Of a stretch of 64,000 nt of DNA, positions 8,111 to 17,369 are shown piece by piece (the stretch's first letter is position 1; each line of letters begins with the position of its first letter). Below the pieces are notes generated by a model. The model saw only the letters and a program-made list of their open reading frames with translations, was not told where the DNA came from and searched no databases. Position numbers and translations under genes: made by a program. The stretch lies in assembly GCA_003215295.1 (NCBI GenBank), contig QCKN01000005.1, positions 1 to 64,000 of the forward strand, written 5' to 3'. Source of the stretch: Prochlorococcus sp. AG-409-P03 (GTDB taxonomy: Bacteria > Cyanobacteriota > Cyanobacteriia > PCC-6307 > Cyanobiaceae).

Positions 8111-9025
8111 GTGCCCCGAGTAGGACTGATCGTTAACGATGGCAAGGAGCTTGCTGTAGAGACAGCAAGCATAATCAAGGAACGCCTCGAGAAGGCAGGC
8201 CATGAGGTCGTTCGAGCTAGTAGTGCAGGAGGGATGGTTGGATTTGCCAATCCTGATCAGCACATGCGCACGCTTGGTTACAACGCGTGTGTGCCTGATG
8301 GGTTTAACTCTTTAATGCCCTTGGCAATTGTTCTTGGGGGCGATGGGACTGTGCTTTCAGCTGCTCGTCAAACAGCCCCGGTTCAGATCCCAATACTCAC
8401 AATAAACACTGGGCATATGGGGTTCTTGGCAGAGGCTTATTTAGTCGATCTTGATAGAGCCCTGGATCAAGCCCTTTCAATGGAGTGGATGATTGAAGAG
8501 AGGACTACTTTGGTCGTAAGTGTTATGAGAGGAGACCAGCGGAGGTGGGAGGCTCTTTGTCTCAATGAGATGGCACTTCATAGAGAACCCTTAACAAGTA
8601 TGTGCCATTTTGAAATCGCGATTGGTCGTCATGCACCTGTGGACATTTCCGCAGACGGTGTAATTCTTTCTACCCCAACTGGCTCAACGGCATATTCACT
8701 TAGTGCTGGGGGGCCTGTGATTAGCCCTGATTGCCCAGTCCTGCAGTTGACTCCAATTGCAGCCCATTCGCTTGCTTCTCGGGCACTTGTTTTTAGCGAT
8801 CAAGAGCCTGTGACTGTTTTTCCTGCGACACCTGAGAGGTTGATGATGGTTGTTGATGGAAGTGCTGGATGTTACGTGTGGCCGGAGGACAGAGTGTTGA
8901 TTAGGAGGAGTGACCACCCGGTGAAATTTGTTCGATTAGCAGATCATGAATTTTTCCAAGTTCTTCGCAATAAGCTTGGATGGGGCCTCCCTCATGTGGC
9001 AAAGCCTGATCGCCAAGAAAATTAA
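8111..9025 (+). CDS. nadK: NAD kinase
   Basis: NadK phosphorylates NAD to NADP using ATP, setting the NADP pool that photosynthetic electron transport reduces. The 304-residue product starts with GTG at 8111. It has the GGDGT motif ([12 protein letters not shown] near residues 76-87), the [10 protein letters not shown] segment and the second conserved block [20 protein letters not shown] near 186-205. Cyanobacteria usually carry two NAD kinases; which paralogue this is cannot be decided from the sequence alone. The start of the next gene lies within its last 32 nt in another frame. Confidence 0.95.
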   Translation: MPRVGLIVNDGKELAVETASIIKERLEKAGHEVVRASSAGGMVGFANPDQHMRTLGYNACVPDGFNSLMPLAIVLGGDGTVLSAARQTAPVQIPILTINTGHMGFLAEAYLVDLDRALDQALSMEWMIEERTTLVVSVMRGDQRRWEALCLNEMALHREPLTSMCHFEIAIGRHAPVDISADGVILSTPTGSTAYSLSAGGPVISPDCPVLQLTPIAAHSLASRALVFSDQEPVTVFPATPERLMMVVDGSAGCYVWPEDRVLIRRSDHPVKFVRLADHEFFQVLRNKLGWGLPHVAKPDRQEN

Positions 9026-9530
9026 TTTTTCATTTTTTTGCTATTTTTGTTTGTCACTGACCTTACCCTCTTGCTTGTTTGGCGATCAAAGATTTGATCA
9101 AGACATTGCTTTAAAAGACAATCAATTTGAACTTTCTTCTCCCCAATATTTACCTTTAGAGGCTAAATGGTGCTTTGCTAGTGGTGATTGCATAGACCTT
9201 GAAGTGGCTGATACGGAAGAGGAAAAGATTTTGGGTTTAATGCATAGAAAATCTCTTCCAAATGGTAAAGGAATGTTGTTTTTATTTGACCCTCCAAGAG
9301 AAGCTAGGTTTTGGATGTATAAAACATTTTTGCAGCTAGATATGATTTTCTTTTCAAATAATATTGTCATATCAATAGAGTCAGATGTGAATCCGTGCCA
9401 TGAGTTGCCATGTCAATCGTATGGGCCTGATGAAAATGTTGATGGTGTTATTGAAATCGCAGGTGGGGAGTCTTTGAGAATGAATATTAAATTAGGTGAT
9501 TATGTTGATATTCGATATATAGAAGAATAG
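8994..9530 (+). CDS. DUF192 secreted lipoprotein
   Basis: A 178-residue DUF192 protein, from a small all-beta family often exported and of unknown function. I chose ATG at 8994 rather than the upstream 8946 because it gives a normal signal peptide: Lys-rich start, apolar stretch, then LTLPSC, where the Cys could be lipidated (the Pro at -2 is atypical, so cleavage by an ordinary signal peptidase is possible). The DUF192 core follows with [36 protein letters not shown] and a late [16 protein letters not shown]. It overlaps nadK by 32 nt and converges on cobL. Confidence 0.85.
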   Translation: MWQSLIAKKINFSFFCYFCLSLTLPSCLFGDQRFDQDIALKDNQFELSSPQYLPLEAKWCFASGDCIDLEVADTEEEKILGLMHRKSLPNGKGMLFLFDPPREARFWMYKTFLQLDMIFFSNNIVISIESDVNPCHELPCQSYGPDENVDGVIEIAGGESLRMNIKLGDYVDIRYIEE

Positions 9531-9564
9531 CGTTAATGATTTGAATTCCTGGGAAGATTGATAA

Positions 9565-10866
9565 TCAATTTCCTTCTGTATGCTTGCCTTTTATAATGAA
9601 GACTGGATTCATAGGGGCCAACCTTGTTCCTTCTCCCAGCAGAACTCCCCGAGAAGTTTGGTGTTGGCTGATGCTTGTCGAAAAATTAAAACTTAGCAAG
9701 ACATCTTTTAACTTGGAGACAGCTTCTAAAGTTGCTAGTGGAATGACAATAATTCCATTAGGTCTAATGAGTTTCACTAAGCTCCTTAAAATTTCTTCTT
9801 TATTTGCTCCTCCTCCTCCAAGAAGAACACGATCTGGTCTTGAATAGTTTTCTGATCGGTTGATGTTGCTTAGGAAATGTAAAGCATCTTCTTCTACTAC
9901 TTTGCATGAGTCGACTTTTAGGAGAATTGCATTTGATTTAATCAGTGCTTTTGCCCCGGCACGCTTTTCTATTGAAACCAGCTTGAGATTTGGCCTTAAG
10001 CGAAGGGCTTCAAGGCCTACGCTGCCAACTCCTGCGCCTATATCCCAAAGAGTTCCTTCTTTTGGAAGTTCTAGTTCTGTAAGTAATTGAACTCTTACTT
10101 CGCGTTTTGTCATTAGGCCAGATCTATCTTCATATTGCCTGAAGATGCCATCTTCGATGCCAAAGAGAGGCAGGTTTCTTTCTTTGTGAATAGAAGATTT
10201 ATTCTCTAGAAGAATAACTAAATTAAGAGGATCAATATCTTTTCTTATTGAATCAGTGGGGAGTAACTCTGTTACTCGTTCATTTGGATTCCCTAGCTTT
10301 TCACATATCCAGAATGAGTAGTTATCTTCTAGACCGGCGGTGCGAAGATATTCTCTTACTTCTGCAACCCCACCTTTTTGGGGATCAGTAAGTACAACAA
10401 GAGCCTTATGCCTTTCTTTTAGTCGCTGGAATAAAGGAGTAGATTCACGCCCATGAAGGCTAATCCAACTGGCATCCTGCCAGGATCTACCTAGACGGGC
10501 AAAGGCTAATTGAAAAGAAGTGGGCGATGGATGGAAAGATAAATTCTTCTCTGGCAACTCTTCAATAAGCATCCTCCCGATGCCGAACCAAAGTGGATCA
10601 CCGCTAGCAAGTAAAACTGTTTCTTCAGCTTGTTTTTTTAGCCATTTAATTAGATCTTTAGGGCTCTCACTTGGAAAAAGTTCTGGGATTGGGAGGTTCT
10701 CCTTAAAAACTTGTTTCAACCACCACTTTGGCAAGTGATCTAGTAGTCTCTTTGGCCCGGCTATTCCTTTTGCACTAAGAACCGTTTTTGTAAGGTGTAA
10801 TGGAAGGTTTTCGAGACCCGATCCGTCAGTGCCGATTACATGGATTTGACTTTTTCTTTGTACCAT
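9565..10866 (-). CDS. cobL: Precorrin-6Y C5,15-methyltransferase (decarboxylating)
   Basis: CobL methylates the corrin ring at C5 and C15 and decarboxylates the C12 acetate, in cobalamin (in these organisms pseudocobalamin) synthesis. The 433-residue product fuses the two activities: an N-terminal tetrapyrrole methylase (CbiE-like) with VIGTDGSGLENLP at residues 10-22 and LLASGDPLWFGIGRMLIEEL, and a C-terminal SAM-dependent methyltransferase (CbiT-like) from about residue 250 with DIGAGVGSVGLEALRL and DRVLLGGGGANKEEIL. No cobalamin riboswitch was recognised in the 76 nt upstream. The CobT-family gene at 46561 may act later in the same pathway. Confidence 0.95.
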   Translation of the reverse strand: MVQRKSQIHVIGTDGSGLENLPLHLTKTVLSAKGIAGPKRLLDHLPKWWLKQVFKENLPIPELFPSESPKDLIKWLKKQAEETVLLASGDPLWFGIGRMLIEELPEKNLSFHPSPTSFQLAFARLGRSWQDASWISLHGRESTPLFQRLKERHKALVVLTDPQKGGVAEVREYLRTAGLEDNYSFWICEKLGNPNERVTELLPTDSIRKDIDPLNLVILLENKSSIHKERNLPLFGIEDGIFRQYEDRSGLMTKREVRVQLLTELELPKEGTLWDIGAGVGSVGLEALRLRPNLKLVSIEKRAGAKALIKSNAILLKVDSCKVVEEDALHFLSNINRSENYSRPDRVLLGGGGANKEEILRSLVKLIRPNGIIVIPLATLEAVSKLKDVLLSFNFSTSISQHQTSRGVLLGEGTRLAPMNPVFIIKGKHTEGN

Positions 10867-10942
10867 TTCTCGTTTTCCCTGTCCTGCTAAAAAGACATGT
10901 GAGTGACTAGATAGGCTTTTTGAAGAGGAACCTGAGTTTTCA

Positions 10943-11227
10943 ATGAAAGATTCCCTAGAAAATTCCCATAATCATTGCAGCCAGGCTTCCTCTCGGCGAC
11001 AACGTCATCATGAACTACTTATTGCACTTATTCAAAAACAAGACGAATTGGAGCTTTTGGACACGGAAGCTCCAACATTTGACTCGAGCAGAACTGCTTT
11101 AATCGGCGATGATCCAGCAAGATGGTTAGATCGCAACAAGCGCATTTTGAACAAATATCAAGCGCTTGTACGTTCTGCAATAACTTTGGATGCGTTACTT
11201 GAGTCAGAGGAATCGGGCACTAGTTGA
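10943..11227 (+). CDS. Conserved cyanobacterial protein of unknown function, 94 residues
   Basis: A 94-residue soluble protein rich in charged residues. The core is helical: RQRHHELLIALIQKQDELEL, then a Pro-containing linker and ALIGDDPARWLDRNKRILNK followed by YQALVRSAITLDALL. No signal peptide or membrane span. I recognise the general form as a cyanobacterium-restricted conserved hypothetical but can name no function. It is divergent from cobL (76 nt) and its stop is 1 nt before the start of the DUF3122 gene, so it likely leads an operon with that gene and ribD. Confidence 0.8.
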   Translation: MKDSLENSHNHCSQASSRRQRHHELLIALIQKQDELELLDTEAPTFDSSRTALIGDDPARWLDRNKRILNKYQALVRSAITLDALLESEESGTS

Positions 11228-11228
11228 A

Positions 11229-11750
11229 ATGATGAGATTGGAACGATTAAAGAAGGTTATTTTGTGCTTCTTCATACTACTTTATTTGACTATTTTTAGC
11301 CCTTCATTGGCTGAAGCTACGTTGCAAACTAAGGAGCTAGAAGATGGGACTACTATTGCTAGGAGCCTAGAGAGCCTTAGAGATCTTGACTATCAAACTT
11401 GGCAGTTAATTGCTTATCGAAGAGATTTTTCAAGTGAAGATGTGATTTTGAGAATTGTTGGATATCCTGGGACGCTTCGTTTGGATCACCCGATGTCGTT
11501 AAAAGTACATGCTGGGCTTCATGATTGGGAGTTGGAAGATATAACACTTTCTAATTACAAGCTCTCAAGTGATACCCGTGCAGCAGCAGCAGAGTTTGCG
11601 TTAACTCCTCTCCTGAATGATCTGACTAATAATCGTCCATTGCGTCTGATGTTGGTTGGGGGTTTCTCTGAGTTGCCAGTACCTCCATATTTGGTCCGTG
11701 AATGGCGTTGCTTGTTAGACGATGACATCCAACACAAACAAAATGCCTGA
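11229..11750 (+). CDS. DUF3122 secreted protein
   Basis: A 173-residue exported protein of the cyanobacterial DUF3122 family, function unknown. Start chosen at ATG 11229 (another ATG follows directly) because the longer frame from 11190 would overlap the previous gene and precede a normal signal peptide. The signal runs KKVILCFFILLYLTIFSPSL with likely cleavage after AEA. The mature part has SLESLRDLDYQTWQLIAYR and LRIVGYPGTLRLDHP, typical of the family, and ends with PYLVREWRCLL. It is 1 nt after the 94-residue gene and overlaps the start of ribD. Confidence 0.85.
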   Translation: MMRLERLKKVILCFFILLYLTIFSPSLAEATLQTKELEDGTTIARSLESLRDLDYQTWQLIAYRRDFSSEDVILRIVGYPGTLRLDHPMSLKVHAGLHDWELEDITLSNYKLSSDTRAAAAEFALTPLLNDLTNNRPLRLMLVGGFSELPVPPYLVREWRCLLDDDIQHKQNA

Positions 11751-12831
11751 CGCGACTAGTGATGTATGGACTCCATGGATGAGGCGAGCTCTTCAATTGG
11801 CTGGTCTCGCAGAAGGGAGAACTAGCCCAAATCCCATGGTGGGTGCTTTGGTTTTAGATCATGCTGGGAAATTGGTTGGAGAAGGGTTTCATGCAAAGTC
11901 TGGTGATCCACATGCTGAGGTGAAGGCCTTGTCTCAGGCAGGTTCGAAAGCTGTAGGAGGAACTCTTGTTGTATCGCTTGAGCCCTGTTGTCATCAAGGT
12001 CGAACTCCTCCGTGTACTGAAGCTATTTTGGCTTCTGGAATAGCGAAAGTTGTAATTGCTTTGCAAGACCCTGACCCTCGGGTTAGAGGAGAAGGAATTA
12101 CTCGCTTGCGAGACGCGGGCCTAGAAGTTGTATTGGGAGTTCTGGAGAAGGAAGCGGCTTATCAGAACCGGGCCTTCATTTTTAGAGTTTGTCATGGACG
12201 ACCTTGGGGAATTCTTAAATGGGCAATGAGCCTAGATGGCAGGATTGCCCTGCCTAATGGGGCAAGCAAGTGGATCAGCAGCTCAGGAGCACGTGAGTGG
12301 GTTCATCAGCTACGAGCGCAATGTGATGCTGTGATAGTGGGAGGGGGAACTGTGCGTTCGGATAACCCTTTGTTGACCTCTAGAGGTATATCTGACCCTG
12401 AGCCACTCCGCGTAGTCCTCACAAAGAGCCTAGATTTGCCAGATGATGCCCGACTTTGGGATACGTCTCTTGCGAATACTCTTGTGGCCCATGGTTGGGA
12501 TGTGGATCAGTCCAAATTCCCAGCAGGACCGGATCGATTAGTTCTTGATTCAGTAAGCCCATTAGCATTGTCTCAAGCTTTGTCAAAAAAAAATTGTAAT
12601 TGTGTTCTTTGGGAGTGTGGCCCTGCATTGGCTACTGCTGCGATTAAGCAGAAATGTATTCAAGAGATTTCTGTTGTTGTGGCCCCAAAGCTTTTAGGTG
12701 GTGTTTCTGCTCAAACTCCATTGTCTAATCTTGGCTTTAGCTCCATAGAGGATGTCCTGATGTTGCAGAATGAATCTTTTCAGAAGCTTGGTCCAGATTG
12801 GGTTTTTAATATGATTTCTAGTCTTGACTAG
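11722..12831 (+). CDS. ribD: Bifunctional diaminohydroxyphosphoribosylaminopyrimidine deaminase / reductase
   Basis: RibD performs the second and third steps of riboflavin synthesis: deamination of the pyrimidine then reduction of the ribose side chain. The 369-residue product has the zinc deaminase domain with GDPHAEVKAL and LEPCCHQGRTPPCTEAIL (His-Ala-Glu and the two zinc Cys) and a C-terminal NADPH reductase with GILKWAMSLDGRIALPNG and DAVIVGGGTVRSDNPLLTSR. Either ATG 11722 or ATG 11743 could be the start; both overlap the DUF3122 gene (29 or 8 nt). Length is normal for the two-domain protein. Confidence 0.95.
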   Translation: MTSNTNKMPDATSDVWTPWMRRALQLAGLAEGRTSPNPMVGALVLDHAGKLVGEGFHAKSGDPHAEVKALSQAGSKAVGGTLVVSLEPCCHQGRTPPCTEAILASGIAKVVIALQDPDPRVRGEGITRLRDAGLEVVLGVLEKEAAYQNRAFIFRVCHGRPWGILKWAMSLDGRIALPNGASKWISSSGAREWVHQLRAQCDAVIVGGGTVRSDNPLLTSRGISDPEPLRVVLTKSLDLPDDARLWDTSLANTLVAHGWDVDQSKFPAGPDRLVLDSVSPLALSQALSKKNCNCVLWECGPALATAAIKQKCIQEISVVVAPKLLGGVSAQTPLSNLGFSSIEDVLMLQNESFQKLGPDWVFNMISSLD

Positions 12832-12928
12832 ACTTGATGACTTCTCATGACGTTCGGTTCCTACGCCAGCTGAGGTAAACGGCTCATGCTTAAGACGCTT
12901 AGTTTGGTGTTCACTAATTATTAGATCT

Positions 12929-14806
12929 ATGCCAATTCGTCAGGATGACAATCAGCCAAATCGAAGATTCGGAATAATTAACTTTTTGCTCATTGGTTTT
13001 GGAGCGCTTTTGCTATTTAATAGTTTCCTACCAAATCCAGCGACACAGGTTCCAAGGGTTCCATATTCATTATTCATAAACCAGGTGAATGATGGGGAAG
13101 TTAAGAGGGCATATATCACTCAAGAGCAAATTCGATATGAGCTTGCTTCCCCTGAGGAAGGTGCTCCATCAGTTTTGGCAACTACGCCAATCTTTGATAT
13201 GGACTTGCCTCAGCGGTTAGAAACCAAGGGAGTTGAGTTCGCAGCTGCCCCCCCGAAAAAACCAAATATCTTTACAACTATTCTTAGCTGGGTTGTGCCA
13301 CCATTGATCTTCATACTTGTCTTGCAATTTTTTGCAAGACGAAGCATGGGTGGGGGTGGCGCTCAAGGTGCTTTGAGTTTTACTAAAAGCAAAGCAAAAG
13401 TATATGTTCCAGATGAAGAGTCAAGGGTTACTTTTGAAGATGTAGCTGGTGTTGATGAAGCTAAAGATGAATTGACAGAAATTGTTGATTTCTTAAAGAC
13501 TCCTGAAAGATATACAGAGATTGGCGCCAGGATTCCAAAGGGTGTTCTCTTGGTCGGCCCACCTGGAACAGGTAAAACATTATTATCTAAAGCAGTGGCA
13601 GGAGAAGCAAGTGTTCCATTCTTTATAATTTCAGGCTCAGAGTTTGTTGAGTTGTTTGTTGGTGCAGGTGCAGCACGTGTAAGAGATTTATTTGAACAAG
13701 CTAAGAAGAAAGCTCCTTGCATCATTTTCATAGATGAATTAGATGCTATTGGTAAAAGTAGATCTGGATCTATGGGTGTAGTAGGTGGAAATGATGAACG
13801 CGAGCAAACATTAAATCAGTTGTTAACAGAAATGGATGGATTTGCTTCTACAGATAAGCCCGTAATTGTTCTTGCTGCTACTAACCAACCAGAAGTCTTA
13901 GATGCAGCGCTTTTACGTCCTGGCAGATTTGATAGACAAGTTTTAGTAGACCGGCCCGATCTCTCTGGCCGCAAGACCATCCTTGAGATTTATGTAAAGA
14001 AAGTCAAGTTGGCTTCCGGTGTTGATCTTGATCGGATTGCTCAGGCTACAAGTGGTTTTGCCGGGGCAGATCTCGCAAATATGGTTAATGAGGCGGCATT
14101 GCTTGCTGCTCGAGGAAAGAGGAGTGAAGTTGAGCAGCAAGATTTAAATGAAGCAATCGAAAGAGTTGTTGCAGGTCTTGAAAAGAAAAGTCGAGTTCTG
14201 CAGAAAGATGAGAAAAAGATAGTTGCTTATCACGAGGTTGGACATGCAATTGTTGGTCACTTAATGCCTGGAGGCAGCAAAGTAGCCAAAATTTCTATAG
14301 TCCCTAGGGGTATGAGCGCTCTTGGTTATACGTTGCAGCTGCCTACTGAAGAGAGATTTTTGAATTCCAAGGAAGACCTTCAGGGTCAGATAGCAACCCT
14401 TTTAGGTGGTAGATCAGCAGAGGAAATAGTATTTGGAAAGATCACAACAGGCGCTTCGAATGATTTGCAAAGGGCCACTGATTTGGCTGAGCAAATGGTT
14501 GGTACATATGGAATGAGTGACATATTGGGACCGTTGGCCTATGACAAGCAAGGAGGCGGTGCTTTTCTTGGTGGGGGAAATAATCCTCGTAGGGTAGTAA
14601 GTGATGCCACGGCTCAAGCCATTGATAAGGAAGTTCGTGGCCTTGTAGATCTGGCGCATGAAAATGCCCTAAAGATTTTGAGGCACAATCTCCTTTTGCT
14701 GGAAACTATCTCTCAGAAGATCTTAGAAAAAGAGGTTATTGAAGGAGACGAGCTTAAGAACATGCTTGATCAAAGTTCTTTGCCTCAAGAGTTAGTTAGT
14801 GTTTGA
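12929..14806 (+). CDS. ftsH: FtsH ATP-dependent zinc metalloprotease
   Basis: Membrane-bound AAA protease that extracts and degrades membrane proteins, in cyanobacteria including damaged photosystem II D1. The 625-residue product has two spans (about residues 16-34 and 113-133) around a lumenal domain, the AAA module with [20 protein letters not shown] (Walker A near 207-214), [12 protein letters not shown] (Walker B) and the second region of homology ending RPGRFDRQ, then the protease site [12 protein letters not shown] near 430-440. The pore loop [17 protein letters not shown] resembles the FtsH1/chloroplast FtsH7/9 branch more than FtsH2, but assigning the paralogue needs a tree. It lies between ribD and argF, likely on its own promoter (97-nt gap upstream). 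Confidence 0.96.
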   Translation: MPIRQDDNQPNRRFGIINFLLIGFGALLLFNSFLPNPATQVPRVPYSLFINQVNDGEVKRAYITQEQIRYELASPEEGAPSVLATTPIFDMDLPQRLETKGVEFAAAPPKKPNIFTTILSWVVPPLIFILVLQFFARRSMGGGGAQGALSFTKSKAKVYVPDEESRVTFEDVAGVDEAKDELTEIVDFLKTPERYTEIGARIPKGVLLVGPPGTGKTLLSKAVAGEASVPFFIISGSEFVELFVGAGAARVRDLFEQAKKKAPCIIFIDELDAIGKSRSGSMGVVGGNDEREQTLNQLLTEMDGFASTDKPVIVLAATNQPEVLDAALLRPGRFDRQVLVDRPDLSGRKTILEIYVKKVKLASGVDLDRIAQATSGFAGADLANMVNEAALLAARGKRSEVEQQDLNEAIERVVAGLEKKSRVLQKDEKKIVAYHEVGHAIVGHLMPGGSKVAKISIVPRGMSALGYTLQLPTEERFLNSKEDLQGQIATLLGGRSAEEIVFGKITTGASNDLQRATDLAEQMVGTYGMSDILGPLAYDKQGGGAFLGGGNNPRRVVSDATAQAIDKEVRGLVDLAHENALKILRHNLLLLETISQKILEKEVIEGDELKNMLDQSSLPQELVSV

Positions 14807-14858
14807 CATATGAATGAGATGACACTTCCTTTGATAACTAATACCTGAAGCTTGTTTT

Positions 14859-15815
14859 ATGTCTGAAACTCCACTTGGTGTAGCTTCCATCCTTTCTTGT
14901 ATCAAAGGTAGAGATTTTCTATCTTCTGCTGATCTAACATCTGATCAGATAATTTCCTTGCTGGACTTGGCTTCTCAGCTTAAGAAAGGTAATCGAAGAA
15001 TAGATTTAGGTAATCGTGTCTTGGGCCTTATTTTTACTAAGGCTTCGACTCGTACTCGAGTTAGCTTTCAAGTTGCTATGACGCGTCTTGGAGGGCAGAC
15101 CGTTGACTTGAATCCACAAGTTACACAGTTGGGGAGAGGAGAGGCGCTAGAGGATACAGCTCGCGTTCTAAGTCGTTTTTGTGATGTTTTAGCTATTAGA
15201 ACTTACGCTCAACAAGAGTTAGTGGACTATGCACATTGGGCTTCAATACCTGTTATAAATGCCCTTACAGATTTAGAACACCCATGTCAGGCTCTTGCAG
15301 ACTTCTTTACTATGCAAGAGGCATTTGGTGACATTACAGGTAAAACACTTGCGTATATTGGTGATGGCAATAATGTGGCTCACTCTTTAATTATCTGTGG
15401 TGCTCTTTTAGGCGTTAATGTAAGGATTGGCTCGCCAAATGGGTTTGAGCCGCTTCCTAGAATTGTCGACCAAGCACGTCAACTTGCTTGTGAACGAGCC
15501 TCAATTGAGCTGACAAATGATCCTGTTGAGGCTGTTCAAGGAGCTCAGGCAGTTTATACGGATGTTTGGTCTTCAATGGGTCAGGAGGCAGAACAGTTTC
15601 AAAGAGAGAAGGCCTTTCAGGGTTTTTGTGTAAATGAAGAGTTGTTGTCTCATGCAGACTCTGAGGCGATTATTTTGCATTGCTTGCCAGCTCATAGAGG
15701 TGAGGAGATTAGTGATGGAGTAATTGAAAGTTCATTTAGCCGTATCTTTGATCAAGCAGAAAATCGATTGCACGTTCAGCAAGCTCTTTTGGCGGCCTTA
15801 TTGGGAGGATTGTGA
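14859..15815 (+). CDS. argF: Ornithine carbamoyltransferase
   Basis: ArgF makes citrulline from ornithine and carbamoyl phosphate, in arginine synthesis. The 318-residue product has the carbamoyl-phosphate loop STRTRVSFQVAM near residues 63-74, LEHPCQALADFFTM (HPxQ motif) near 139-152, the ornithine-binding YTDVWSSMGQEAE and the catalytic HCLPAHRG near the C-terminus. Every key residue is present and the length is standard. It follows ftsH by 52 nt and precedes lexA by 58 nt. Confidence 0.97.
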   Translation: MSETPLGVASILSCIKGRDFLSSADLTSDQIISLLDLASQLKKGNRRIDLGNRVLGLIFTKASTRTRVSFQVAMTRLGGQTVDLNPQVTQLGRGEALEDTARVLSRFCDVLAIRTYAQQELVDYAHWASIPVINALTDLEHPCQALADFFTMQEAFGDITGKTLAYIGDGNNVAHSLIICGALLGVNVRIGSPNGFEPLPRIVDQARQLACERASIELTNDPVEAVQGAQAVYTDVWSSMGQEAEQFQREKAFQGFCVNEELLSHADSEAIILHCLPAHRGEEISDGVIESSFSRIFDQAENRLHVQQALLAALLGGL

Positions 15816-15840
15816 GTCTTGTCAAGATAACTATATGTAG

Positions 15841-15852
15841 GTACAAATGTAT
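15841..15852 (+). promoter_or_regulatory. Candidate LexA operator upstream of lexA
   Basis: The 12-mer GTACAAATGTAT is a near-perfect GTAC-N4-GTAC repeat, one base off symmetry in the right half, 21 nt before the lexA GTG. It matches the form I know for picocyanobacterial LexA boxes (RGTAC-N3-DGTWC). The position fits autorepression of lexA. This is a pattern match, not a measured site. Confidence 0.6.
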
Positions 15853-15873
15853 TGACGAACAAATGCATTCTCG

Positions 15874-16491
15874 GTGGACACCTCTTCTAGTGAGTCCCTC
15901 ACGCCAGCTCAGCAGGAGCTTTATGACTGGTTATCCGACTACATAGGTACTCATCATCACAGTCCTTCTATTAGGCAGATGATGCAAGCAATGGGTCTAA
16001 GATCTCCTGCACCTGTTCAAAGCCGTTTACGCCATTTGCAGCAAAAAGGCTGGATTACATGGCAAGAGGGGCAGGCAAGAACGCTTCAGCTTATAGGTGG
16101 CTTGGTTTCAGGAATCCCTGTGCTTGGAGCTGTTGCTGCTGGTGGACTTGTACAGACTTTTGATGATGTCCAGGAAAGACTTGACTTGAATTCAATTCTT
16201 GAAACACAAGGGTTGTTTGCATTGACAGTAAATGGTGACTCTATGGTTGATGCATATATTGCTGATGGTGATGTAGTGCTTATGGAGCCTGTCCAAGAAC
16301 CATCTTGTCTGCGAAATGGCACTGTAGTAAGCGCGATGGTTCCAGGAAGTGGAACTACTCTTAAACATTTTCACCGCAAGGGATCAAGAGTTAGGTTGGA
16401 GGCTGCGAATTCTGCTTATGAGCCTATTGAGTTGGAAGCTGATCAGGTACATATCCAAGGCAAGCTATTAGCAGTTTGGAGACAGGTTTGA
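15874..16491 (+). CDS. lexA: LexA repressor, cleavage-competent
   Basis: LexA represses DNA-damage genes and self-cleaves when stimulated by RecA filaments. The 205-residue product starts at GTG and has the N-terminal winged HTH (LTPAQQELYDWLSDYIGTHH, then PSIRQMMQAMGLRSPAPVQS), a hinge and the S24 peptidase domain. The Ala89-Gly90 cleavage site (AVAAGG), the nucleophile Ser123 in NGDSM and the general base Lys164 in TTLKH are all present, so this LexA should be able to self-cleave, unlike the diverged Synechocystis PCC 6803 protein. A candidate operator sits just upstream (15841-15852), consistent with autoregulation. Confidence 0.96.
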   Translation: MDTSSSESLTPAQQELYDWLSDYIGTHHHSPSIRQMMQAMGLRSPAPVQSRLRHLQQKGWITWQEGQARTLQLIGGLVSGIPVLGAVAAGGLVQTFDDVQERLDLNSILETQGLFALTVNGDSMVDAYIADGDVVLMEPVQEPSCLRNGTVVSAMVPGSGTTLKHFHRKGSRVRLEAANSAYEPIELEADQVHIQGKLLAVWRQV

Positions 16492-16541
16492 ACTGTTGAG
16501 GTGTAAAGTTGTTTTGAGGGGCTAGGAGGTTTTGCCTTCAA

Positions 16542-16614
16542 GGGGCCATAGCTCAGCTGGTAGAGCACCTGCATGGCATGCAGGGGGTCAGCGGTTCGAG
16601 TCCGCTTGGCTCCA
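16542..16614 (+). tRNA. tRNA-Ala(GGC)
   Basis: A 73-nt cloverleaf. The acceptor arms GGGGCCA and TGGCTCC pair over 7 bp and include the G3-U70 wobble that identifies alanine tRNAs, with A as discriminator. The D arm reads GCTC..GAGC, the anticodon arm CCTGC-ATGGCAT-GCAGG gives anticodon GGC, and the T arm carries GGTTCGAGTCC. The 3' CCA is not encoded. It follows lexA by 50 nt on the same strand. Confidence 0.97.
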
Positions 16615-16916
16615 TTCCTTGCACCCCCGCGAGAATTCAGTGCTGTCTTTGCTGCTTTGCAATAGAGCAAGAGAGCTACAGTTTATTCAGATCTACTGCA
16701 TAGATATCTAAAGGATTGATGTCATTTTTAGAGGATTAAGTTCATAGAGCTCCTATCGATTAATCCTTTGGTCACCAAGTTTCTTAGCTAAACAAGTACT
16801 TGGGGGCTCTTTTAATTTGGCAAGTATTGAGAGGTTCCTTAGTAAGTATTCCCTCTGATCGCATTTCTTGTGAGAATGCGTTTTCCTAGGTGGAACTATT
16901 CATTCCCTAGCTTGTT
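16615..16916. other. Non-coding gap after tRNA-Ala
   Basis: About 300 nt in which I see no convincing gene on either strand; the longest frames are 26 codons or less with no recognisable product. It holds two inverted repeats: AGGATTAA...TTAATCCT (8-bp arms, around 16731-16766) and CGCATT/AATGCG at 16860-16880 followed by TTTT, which has the form of a weak intrinsic terminator. Several AAGTATT/AAGTACTT words recur between 16790 and 16850. A small RNA ending near 16884 is possible but unproven. Confidence 0.4.
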
Positions 16917-17096
16917 ATGGATCCACTTAAGCCTGTGGAGAACAGATATGAATCAATTGTTGAGGCTTATAAGAGAGGCGAGCTTTGGCCTACAGGCCCA
17001 TGTAAAACAATTGGTTGTAGTGCAGAGGGGCCAATCGAGTTGTCACGGTTCCAATCAGCCCGTCAAAGAAAAGATTTTGCTACTGACTTTTGGTAG
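16917..17096 (+). CDS. Small unknown protein, 59 residues
   Basis: A 59-codon frame from ATG 16917 to TAG 17094-17096, just under a 60-residue cut-off. The in-frame codon two places before the previous ATG-less stretch is a stop (TAG at 16908), so ATG 16917 is the only ATG start. The product begins MDPLKPVENRYESIVEAYKR and contains GELWPTGPCKTIGCSAEG (two Cys five residues apart), then SRFQSARQRKDFATDFW. Composition is very protein-like (helix, Cys pair, basic segment, aromatic end), far better than the overlapping frame at 16870-17142. It may be a picocyanobacterium-specific conserved small protein. No function is assigned. Confidence 0.72.
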   Translation: MDPLKPVENRYESIVEAYKRGELWPTGPCKTIGCSAEGPIELSRFQSARQRKDFATDFW

Positions 17097-17369
17097 GGAT
17101 CGATGTAGAATCTTTTCTGTAAGAAGTTGGCGAGACTATTGAAATATAACCTAGTTCTTTACAGCTAATTGTCTGGCTTCTATGCAATAAGTTTTGAAGT
17201 AATAATCTATGTTTTTTCTGGCCTGCTCTCTATGTTCTATAGCCTAAGATACAGTGCCATAGAGTTTTTATCTCCTAGGTGATTTTTTGGTTTTATGAAT
17301 TGAAATCACTCTCTTTCCAGCTGGAAACTTTTGGGAAGTATTAAAATTATTAATTACACTACTGCTAAA

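Noticed and set aside
10867..10942. Possible cobalamin riboswitch before cobL
   Set aside because: The 76-nt gap is too short for a B12 element and lacks a recognisable B12 box.
16443..16670. A minus-strand frame across tRNA-Ala(GGC)
   Set aside because: The peptide is the usual antisense translation of a tRNA (RTRTADPLHA pattern); no independent sign of a gene.
16870..17142. A 90-codon plus-strand frame over the 59-residue gene
   Set aside because: Its product is rich in Leu/Arg/Ser with no coherent structure, while the overlapping 59-codon frame has protein-like composition and an in-frame upstream stop that fixes its start.
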